In this document: in pieces, positions 16,315 through 22,596 of the stretch
How positions within the stretch are numbered: the stretch's first letter is position 1
How the letters are laid out: every line of letters begins with the position of its first letter
Origin: Bacilli bacterium
Lineage (GTDB): Bacteria; Bacillota_I; Bacilli_A; ML615J-28; CAG-313
NCBI GenBank assembly: GCA_900752975.1
Contig: CAADXH010000112.1
Span: forward strand, 1 to 39,100
Length of the DNA stretch: 39,100 nt
Direction of reading: 5' to 3'
Translations under genes and position numbers: made by a program
Notes under the pieces: model-generated
The model's database searches: none
The model's input: only the letters and a program-made list of their open reading frames with translations
Told to the model about the DNA's origin: nothing

Positions 16315-16976
16315 CACGCATTCATTACTTTGGTTAATTTTTTAATTATTACATCATCTAATTTTTGTGGTGACAATTTATGCAATATTTTATTTTGTTG
16401 TGAATAAATATCCAATATTTCACTTAATAACATTGGTGAATTTTCATCAACTGTAATAATGCGCTTTAATCCATTTTCATCAAATTCTTGTAAAACTAAA
16501 AAATTACTTAAGTAAATGATTTTTAGGATATTTTCTTTTTTTTCATAATTATCATCAAAATATTTACATAATGTATCCTCAATATTAAGCTTTCTATTAA
16601 ACAATTTCAAGAATTCTTTTAATTCTTTATACAATTGTTTATTAAAACACCAAAACGTGCAAATTACATTATTTTTAACCTTAATTACCTTCTTTACTAT
16701 CGTTAATTTTTCAATGTTATAATTAAATTTTAACAATATTTTGTCCTTAAAGTTTGATGTCTCATCTTTGATAAAACGTATAAATGATTGATTGTAAAAA
16801 TGATATAGCCACACAATTTTTTCCTTTTTTGATGCACTTATTCGTAAGTTTTCATTGACCATATCATATAACGATATTAAACTATTGCCTTGGTAATTTT
16901 CTTCACGTTCTTGATCTATAATTTTTATATTCCATCCTTCTCGTTGATAAGTAATTACTACAAATTTACTATACAT
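16314..16976 (-). CDS. Unrecognised 220-aa protein within pseudopilus operon
   Basis: I do not recognise this family. It has no signal peptide and no clear membrane helix, is rich in Lys, Ile, Phe and Tyr, and has alternating beta strands and charged helices. Its place between two minor pilins suggests a cytoplasmic assembly factor. A decayed PilM/GspL-type actin-like subunit is one possibility, from size and strand pattern only; no nucleotide motif is visible. The ATG overlaps the previous stop by 8 bases and uses an AGGTGG that also encodes that protein's Arg-Trp. Confidence 0.6.
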   Translation of the reverse strand: MYSKFVVITYQREGWNIKIIDQEREENYQGNSLISLYDMVNENLRISASKKEKIVWLYHFYNQSFIRFIKDETSNFKDKILLKFNYNIEKLTIVKKVIKVKNNVICTFWCFNKQLYKELKEFLKLFNRKLNIEDTLCKYFDDNYEKKENILKIIYLSNFLVLQEFDENGLKRIITVDENSPMLLSEILDIYSQQNKILHKLSPQKLDDVIIKKLTKVMNA

Positions 16977-17388
16977 ATATCCACCTCGTAAATATCATAT
17001 CATTATCTTTAATACCATCAAAATTCACAAATAAATAATTATTTTCAACTTTACAACTAATGTTATGGATTGTTTTGAACTTTTGATGGTCTCTTTCAAC
17101 TACCAAATACGTTTCATTATCACTCAGCCATAAGACTAATTTATCATCAACTTTAATTTCCCATCGTCCATTAACATAGAGTAAGGTTTTATTAGTTGTA
17201 GTTTTAGCAGTTAAATATAGTTGCTCGTATAATTTAATTACTTCCAAATAATGTGTTCTTTCTGTTTCATACTTTACAATGTTTTCATTATAGGTAGTTG
17301 TAATCATAATTAAAATCATACTTGTCATTCCTATCATTATTAATGCTAAAATTGTTTCTGTTAACGTTATTCCATTTTCGCTTTTCAT
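16969..17388 (-). CDS. Minor prepilin-like protein (first gene of pseudopilus operon)
   Basis: 139 residues. MKSENG is followed by ITLTETILALIMIGMTSMILIMI, a class III prepilin signal with Ile +1 and Glu +5. A beta-rich C-terminal part ends FTRWIYV; as in the third gene of the operon, the Arg-Trp codons make the AGGTGG RBS of the next gene. The RBS is GGTGAT before the ATG. As the first gene, its promoter should lie in 17389-17473, a very AT-rich gap where no single -35/-10 pair stands out. Confidence 0.75.
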   Translation of the reverse strand: MKSENGITLTETILALIMIGMTSMILIMITTTYNENIVKYETERTHYLEVIKLYEQLYLTAKTTTNKTLLYVNGRWEIKVDDKLVLWLSDNETYLVVERDHQKFKTIHNISCKVENNYLFVNFDGIKDNDMIFTRWIYV

Positions 17389-17476
17389 TTATAATCACCA
17401 ACTAAATAATACGAATAAATAATTACTTTTCCATTTTTATATAACTTTTATTTTTTATTAATATAAAGTAGTAAAC

Positions 17477-17501
17477 AAAAAACCTATTCATATGAATAGG
17501 T
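17477..17501 (-). terminator. Intrinsic terminator downstream of the LuxR-type membrane regulator
   Basis: A perfect 20-base palindrome, ACCTATTCATATGAATAGGT (17482-17501), is followed on the minus strand by TTTTTTG. It separates the regulator gene from the pseudopilus operon, so the operon should have its own promoter. Confidence 0.85.
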
Positions 17502-17543
17502 CTTATTAGTAAATATTAATTAAATTAAATTATTATATTATCA

Positions 17544-19019
17544 TTATTTGTTTTGATCGCCATAGCGAATTATTAATTCAATTTTTGAATTAACTTCTAA
17601 TTTCTTGTAAATGTTTTTATAATGAAAATTTACAGAGTCATATTTCATACCCAATTCACCTGCTATTTGTCTTAAAGTAAGTCCTTCCAATAAGAAATCA
17701 AAAACTACCTTTTCTTTTGGAGTTAAAACGACAGCTGGATCTATTACATTATATTTAGGTTTATTTCTGTCAATTTCACCAACCGGTGTATCCTTTGTGT
17801 TTCGAGTTTCAAGATAACCAAGTAAATTCAAAACAAATACAACCAAAGCAATGATAGCATTAACAATTATCATTGTGATAGCAAGTATTCTAATATCAAC
17901 GTATCCTAAAGCCTTGCGTAAGAAAATACTAGAAAACGTAAAACACAATGAGCATAAAACAATATAAAACAAATTGAATTTAGTAGCCTTATCATCAAGA
18001 ATCTTAGCAATCATCATTAACACGATTATATATCCAAGTGATGTGGAAAAACCATAAGCTACATCAGCACATTGTCTCCAAAATATTACTTCTTCGTTAA
18101 ATACTTCATTAAAAATAGTAAGTTGGTTAGCACCAAATACCGCAACAAAATATACAACCAACAAAAACAAAATAGCTTTCTTAGAATATAAAAATGCCAA
18201 TATTGTTACAGCGGTACACAACAAAAAGCCAATATAATATGTAATAGAGTAAAAAGATTTGGTGGTTCTAATTCCATTAGGATGAATAGTTAGTTCTATT
18301 GCACTGGAAAATGCCTGATTAAGACATACAATCAAAATCATACCTACTAACAAAACTAATGAATAAGTTGGAATAATTTCACTCTTACTATCAATTACAA
18401 AATAATCACCACAAATTAAGAATAGAACGCAAACAAAGCAGCATAATAATAAAGGTATAATTATCATCTTTACAAATTCATTATTAACGAAGTTTGAATA
18501 AAATGAATAACTAAAAAATAATAATATCAACAATAAACAAAAGACTAGGCGTTCAGACATATCAAAACTGAATAAAAATATGTTTATCGTAAACCCAAAT
18601 ACAATACCATAGCCAGTTCCCATTATTAGTGAAAATATAGCTAAAACTATCAAATTATTCTTAAAAAAATAGGAACCTAAGAGCCCAATGATAATTAGTG
18701 GTACTGATAAATATCTAAAATACTTTAATATTTCACTTTTGGAAATAATAATTATAATAACCGCACTAACGACTACTCCTATTCCAATTATACTTAGTTC
18801 CTTTATGTTGGCAATATCATTTACACTTGCATCATTAAAAGTTTTCATGTATCTAAAGATGAAATCAACAATCAATAACGTAGTAGTTAAAGATAAAAGA
18901 ATGGACTTAATAGATGGTCGTGTAAAATATACTTTACGAGTTTCTTTTTTACGATTTGCTAAAATAACATTTAGTTTGGAAAAAGCTTTAGTAAATTTTT
19001 GCTTTTTATCATTATCCAT
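17544..19019 (-). CDS. 12-TM membrane protein with C-terminal LuxR-type HTH domain
   Basis: 491 residues from the ATG at 19019. A TTG 21 bases further up is in frame, but the only good -10 box (19048-19053) would put the transcription start at about that TTG, leaving it no RBS. About twelve hydrophobic segments fill residues 30-410 in an MFS-like layout. The last 65 residues, TPKEKVVFDFLLEGLTLRQI then AGELGMKYDSVNFHYKNIYK, form a GerE/LuxR DNA-binding domain. Membrane-bound LuxR proteins of this shape are known, mainly in gut Actinobacteria such as Eggerthellaceae; targets and signals are mostly unknown. Control of the adjacent pseudopilus operon is a guess from proximity. Confidence 0.85.
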   Translation of the reverse strand: MDNDKKQKFTKAFSKLNVILANRKKETRKVYFTRPSIKSILLSLTTTLLIVDFIFRYMKTFNDASVNDIANIKELSIIGIGVVVSAVIIIIISKSEILKYFRYLSVPLIIIGLLGSYFFKNNLIVLAIFSLIMGTGYGIVFGFTINIFLFSFDMSERLVFCLLLILLFFSYSFYSNFVNNEFVKMIIIPLLLCCFVCVLFLICGDYFVIDSKSEIIPTYSLVLLVGMILIVCLNQAFSSAIELTIHPNGIRTTKSFYSITYYIGFLLCTAVTILAFLYSKKAILFLLVVYFVAVFGANQLTIFNEVFNEEVIFWRQCADVAYGFSTSLGYIIVLMMIAKILDDKATKFNLFYIVLCSLCFTFSSIFLRKALGYVDIRILAITMIIVNAIIALVVFVLNLLGYLETRNTKDTPVGEIDRNKPKYNVIDPAVVLTPKEKVVFDFLLEGLTLRQIAGELGMKYDSVNFHYKNIYKKLEVNSKIELIIRYGDQNK

Positions 19020-19047
19020 ATGGCATAACCATCCCTTCAACTAACTT

Positions 19048-19053
19048 ATTATA
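19048..19053 (-). promoter_or_regulatory. Extended -10 element of the LuxR-type membrane gene
   Basis: TATAAT preceded by ATATGG on the minus strand, close upstream of the gene. No good -35 is seen at 16-18 bases. It helps to decide the ATG start at 19019. Confidence 0.5.
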
Positions 19054-19087
19054 CCATATTTTCAACAAAAAAGAAAGAAAAAGGCTA

Positions 19088-19393
19088 TTATAGATAATTT
19101 AACAATTTACTGCTTTTGCAAACTAACGGTAATCGATCAATTGAATTATTACTACGCACTACAAATAAATCATCATTATATAGATGATTTATCTCAATAC
19201 TATGTGAAGTAATAAATTTATTAAATTCATCTTTAGTGGTCATAATTTCTAGTATATTTAGTTCAGTTGTCGCCTTCTTCGTAATTGTTTTTGACAATAT
19301 TCCTAAATAATTATCAGTTTCGCTAATTCTCACTATTATCACCTTATTATCTTTTAACAATGACTCTATTTCTAAATAACCATATTTTTTCAT
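19088..19393 (-). CDS. Orphan small protein, function unknown
   Basis: 101 residues, no signal peptide or membrane helix. Mixed alpha/beta pattern: two strand-rich parts (KVIIVRISETDNYLGIL and LFVVRSNNSIDRLPLV) with a Thr/Lys/Glu-rich helical middle. A strong AAGGGGGG precedes the ATG at 19393 and a TATAAT lies about 22-29 bases upstream (19415-19422), so it looks like a real gene. It is followed by a T-rich stretch without a clear hairpin, so read-through into the LuxR-type gene is possible. I do not recognise the family. Confidence 0.6.
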   Translation of the reverse strand: MKKYGYLEIESLLKDNKVIIVRISETDNYLGILSKTITKKATTELNILEIMTTKDEFNKFITSHSIEINHLYNDDLFVVRSNNSIDRLPLVCKSSKLLNYL

Positions 19394-19430
19394 TATTTTC
19401 CCCCCTTATAGATATTATAGCATAAATGAA

Positions 19431-19459
19431 TTGCGAAAAAATACGATTTTTGGTATAAT
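19431..19459 (+). promoter_or_regulatory. Promoter of tmcAL-mrp
   Basis: TTGCGA (19431-19436), 17 bases, perfect TATAAT (19454-19459) preceded by TTGG. TAGGAGAA follows as RBS of tmcAL. Confidence 0.75.
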
Positions 19460-19486
19460 ATATAATGACTAAATAGGAGAAAGAAT

Positions 19487-20665
19487 ATGCAATCAATTGG
19501 TTTAATACTTGAGGCTAACCCTTTTCATAATGGGCATAAATTGTTAATTGAAAACGCAAAGAAAAATTTTCCTAACGCAACAATTATTAGTGTTTGTTCG
19601 ACCTCTTTTACAATGCGTGGAGAAATCTCTATTATAAATAAGTTTGATAAAATTAACCTACTACTTGACGCTGGTGTTGACATAGTATTAGAACTTCCAG
19701 TTAGTTATACATTACAAAGTGCAGACTATTTTGCATTATCAACCATAAAGATTTTAAATGATATTGGAATTACAGATGTCATAGTTGGATCAGAAACAAC
19801 TGATTTGACAAAACTTGCCAAATTTTACGAAATTATTAAATCAGATGAATTCAAGAAAGCTCTTAAGTCTATTAATAATAAAGAATCAAGTTATAAGAAT
19901 ACTATTTCAAATGTTTTGAAACTATTTGATGTAAACTGTGAAGAAATAAACGAGTTTAACCAACCAAATTTTACTCTTGCCTTTCAATATTATACGGCAA
20001 TTAAGGATCATAATTTTAATATTAACTTACATTTAATTAAACGCACAACGGAATATTACCAGGAAAATGACAACAAAACGAATATAGCTAGTGCGTCGTA
20101 TATTAGAAAAAATTACTATAATAAAGTCAATATTAATAAATATTTGCCCTATATTCCCAATTTTATTGATTTTAGAGAAGCTGAAAATAATTTAATTAAG
20201 ATACTAAGGTTTCAAACTCTCACATATCCATTTACAAACCCATTTGAGAACATTAATGGTAATACCGAGGGTATTGGCAATTATATACTAAAAAATGGTG
20301 ATTTCGCAAATTCATATCAAGACTTACTCAATTCACTCACTAATAAAAAATACTCAACTTCTAGAATTCGAAGACTGCTATTGTCACAAGTTCTTGGACT
20401 CAAAAATATAGAGTTCTCTAATATTTCTTATCTAAGACTACTAGGAATTAATGATAGAGGATTAAAATATATTAACAAACTCCCCAATTCAATTAAAAAA
20501 TTGATTTTTTCTTCACCAAACGAAGTAAGTGAAAAAACAAGTATTCCACTAGTTTATGAAATATATGCCACAAAACTATATGGTTTATTATTAAATGATA
20601 CTAACTATGTTATTAATGAATACAAATTACCAATAAGAAAGAAGGATAAAAATGACATTACATGA
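19487..20665 (+). CDS. tmcAL: tRNA(Met) cytidine acetate ligase
   Basis: It makes N4-acetylcytidine at the wobble base of elongator tRNA-Met from acetate and ATP, as shown for Bacillus YlbM/TmcAL. 392 residues. The start GLILEANPFHNGHKLLIENA carries the nucleotidyltransferase HxGH motif (H14-H17), followed by FTMRGEISIINKFDK and a DIVLELP-SYTLQSADYFA block typical of the family. DVIVGSETTDL and SASYIRK also match. RBS AGGAGAA. The last 14 bases overlap mrp. Confidence 0.92.
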   Translation: MQSIGLILEANPFHNGHKLLIENAKKNFPNATIISVCSTSFTMRGEISIINKFDKINLLLDAGVDIVLELPVSYTLQSADYFALSTIKILNDIGITDVIVGSETTDLTKLAKFYEIIKSDEFKKALKSINNKESSYKNTISNVLKLFDVNCEEINEFNQPNFTLAFQYYTAIKDHNFNINLHLIKRTTEYYQENDNKTNIASASYIRKNYYNKVNINKYLPYIPNFIDFREAENNLIKILRFQTLTYPFTNPFENINGNTEGIGNYILKNGDFANSYQDLLNSLTNKKYSTSRIRRLLLSQVLGLKNIEFSNISYLRLLGINDRGLKYINKLPNSIKKLIFSSPNEVSEKTSIPLVYEIYATKLYGLLLNDTNYVINEYKLPIRKKDKNDIT

Positions 20666-21671
20666 ACTAAGATTATTACTTGATAAGATTGTTGATCCAA
20701 GTAATGGTCAAACTCTAAAAACAAATAATGCTATTAAACACATAGCTTACAACGATGATACTGATGTGATTACTCTAATTGTATCTATACAAAATGATGA
20801 TAAAATTTATCAAAAAATATTAAAAAGAGAAATAGCAAAAGCAGTGAAAATTACCGCTGGATATAAAGGACTACGACTAGAAATTGAAAGAGAAAAAAAC
20901 ATTGCAACAAATTCTCCCAAAAAGTTAACGTATATAGGCATAATCAGTGGCAAAGGTGGAGTTGGTAAAAGTAGCGTTGCGGCTAACCTTGCTTACAGAA
21001 TGGTGAAGAGAAATTTCAAAGTTGGGGTCATTGACGCTGATATTTATGGTTCTAGCCTACCAACAATTTTAGGATTTGAACATCAATATCCAAAATATGA
21101 CGAAAATAAAAAAATACTTCCTATAAAAGCAGGAAATATGGAAATTATTTCAACTGAATTCTTTACTGAACCATCTCAACCAGTAATATGGCGTGGTGGT
21201 ATGCTAAATAGTATGCTTAACCACTTCTTCTACGATGTAAAATGGGCAGATGACACCGACTTTATAATTATAGATTTTCCACCAGGAACTGGTGATATCA
21301 CTCTTGATATAAAAAACATTGTACCTGAATGCAAAATGATACTTGTAACTACCCCTCATCCATCGGCATCTCATGTTGCCGTAAAAGCGGGACACGCAGC
21401 TACTAAATTAGGACATGAAATCTTAGGTGTGATTGAAAATATGTCATACTATGAAAACCCTGTAAATCATGAAAAAGAGTATATTTTTGGTCATGGTGGA
21501 GGAGAAAAAGTAGCAAACGAACTTAATACCGAACTTATTACAGAAATTCCAATCGCAAGACCTGCTAATGATACTGATTTATTTGAGATTGATGAAAGAA
21601 ATGGTAAAATTTATGATGACGCATTAGATTATATTTTAATGGCAATTCATAAAAATGAAGTTTCCTTATAA
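20652..21671 (+). CDS. mrp: Mrp/ApbC/SalA-family P-loop ATPase
   Basis: 339 residues: an N-terminal MIP18-like domain (about 1-80) and a deviant Walker A ISGKGGVGKSS (about 98-108), followed by GVIDADIYGSSLPTILG, FIIIDFPPGTGD and TTPHPSAS. Mrp/ApbC proteins carry Fe-S clusters on a C-terminal CxxC; here the corresponding ENMSYYENPVNHEKEYIFG (about 261) has no Cys. This resembles SalA-like Mrp proteins of Bacilli, so Fe-S transfer should not be assumed. It is coupled to tmcAL by a 14-base overlap. Confidence 0.9.
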   Translation: MTLHELRLLLDKIVDPSNGQTLKTNNAIKHIAYNDDTDVITLIVSIQNDDKIYQKILKREIAKAVKITAGYKGLRLEIEREKNIATNSPKKLTYIGIISGKGGVGKSSVAANLAYRMVKRNFKVGVIDADIYGSSLPTILGFEHQYPKYDENKKILPIKAGNMEIISTEFFTEPSQPVIWRGGMLNSMLNHFFYDVKWADDTDFIIIDFPPGTGDITLDIKNIVPECKMILVTTPHPSASHVAVKAGHAATKLGHEILGVIENMSYYENPVNHEKEYIFGHGGGEKVANELNTELITEIPIARPANDTDLFEIDERNGKIYDDALDYILMAIHKNEVSL

Positions 21672-21678
21672 AAAAATA

Positions 21679-21706
21679 AAAGGTTCAAAATAGAACCTTT
21701 TTTTTA
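21679..21706 (+). terminator. Terminator after mrp, probably bidirectional
   Basis: AAAGGTTC/GAACCTTT stem with a 6-base loop, followed by eight T on the plus strand. On the minus strand the same stem is followed by TATTTTTTT, so it can also end the alaS-ruvX-DUF1292 transcript. A second, weaker long-loop stem, CAAAAGCAA/TTGCTTTTG, lies at about 21733-21768. Confidence 0.85.
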
Positions 21707-21791
21707 GTTTCATAAAACGCAAAAACCAATTTTCAAAAGCAATAATCTTTATTTAAAACTTTGCTTTTGTCGAATAAAACTATATAAAATA

Positions 21792-22160
21792 TTATTCTTC
21801 TTCGTGATTATGACAACAGCAATGATGTTCTTCGTGATGACATTCACAATCATCATCACATTCGCACTCATCGCCCATTTGATTTTCATAATCTTCTACT
21901 GCATCTTCAATCATTTTCCATTCTTCATCAGATTCAATTTCACTTAACTCGCCATTTCCATCTTCACCTTCAGTGTAAATTGCGGCCATTAATGAGATTT
22001 GTTCAGAATCATCATCATTTAATGCTTCAATTGGATAGAATACAACATATTTCTTATTGAATTCTTCTGAATCTAATGTAAATAGAATTTGACATAATTT
22101 TTCATTTCCTTCAGCGTCAATAACAGTTAATTGACCTTCAGTTGGTTTAATTTCACTCAT
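21792..22160 (-). CDS. DUF1292 (YrzB-like) protein with Cys/His-rich tail
   Basis: 122 residues. The N-terminal part (LTVIDAEGNEKLCQILFTLD, then NKKYVVFYPIE) is the DUF1292 core, found downstream of alaS-ruvX in many Firmicutes; its function is unknown. The middle is acidic (EIESDEEWKMIEDAVEDYE). The last 27 residues hold seven Cys and six His among acidic residues, a likely metal-binding tail seen in some family members. It is 13 bases after ruvX with a good RBS (AAAGGAGAT). Confidence 0.88.
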   Translation of the reverse strand: MSEIKPTEGQLTVIDAEGNEKLCQILFTLDSEEFNKKYVVFYPIEALNDDDSEQISLMAAIYTEGEDGNGELSEIESDEEWKMIEDAVEDYENQMGDECECDDDCECHHEEHHCCCHNHEEE

Positions 22161-22173
22161 TTTAATATCTCCT

Positions 22174-22596
22174 TTATTTTCTCTTGTTACTGTCTAAATA
22201 AGATTGTAAGATCAATGTTGCTGCTAAAGTATCAACTTTCATTTTACGTTTTGCTCTACTTAAATCTGCTGAAATCATAACATTATTAACCTCAACTGAA
22301 GTAAGTCTTTCATCATATAAAATAACTTCTAGATGTGTGTTTTCTTCTAACATTGCCTTAAATTCGTAAACATACTCGGCTTGTGGACCAATTGTTCCAT
22401 TCATATTAATTGGGTGGCCAAGAACGATCTTATCTACCTTTTTTTCAGCAATTAACATTATAACACATTCCAAACATTTTTGCAAATCTTTCTCTCTAAA
22501 ACGTATTGTGTCATACGATGTAGCAATAGTTTCCGATAAATCGCTAAAGGCTACTCCACATGTACGATTGCCTAAATCAAGTCCCATGATTCTCAT
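22174..22596 (-). CDS. ruvX: Holliday junction resolvase-like RNase H-fold protein YqgF/RuvX
   Basis: 140 residues, normal size. IMGLDLGNRTCGVAFSD has the first catalytic Asp, LGHPINMNGT the middle strand, YDERLTSVEV the Glu and KVDTLAATLILQSYLD the last Asp. The family resolves Holliday junctions or processes pre-16S rRNA, depending on species. It overlaps alaS by one base and sits in the conserved alaS-ruvX-DUF1292 order. Confidence 0.94.
   Translation of the reverse strand: MRIMGLDLGNRTCGVAFSDLSETIATSYDTIRFREKDLQKCLECVIMLIAEKKVDKIVLGHPINMNGTIGPQAEYVYEFKAMLEENTHLEVILYDERLTSVEVNNVMISADLSRAKRKMKVDTLAATLILQSYLDSNKRK

Noticed and set aside
11997..17388. Full type II secretion or type IV pilus system
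   Set aside because: No secretin, PilT, PilN/PilO or prepilin peptidase is present; a comG-like pseudopilus explains the gene set better.
21733..21768. Long-loop hairpin CAAAAGCAA/TTGCTTTTG as a separate terminator or small RNA
   Set aside because: The 18-base AT-rich loop and lack of a clean T run make it weak; the stem at 21679-21706 already explains termination.
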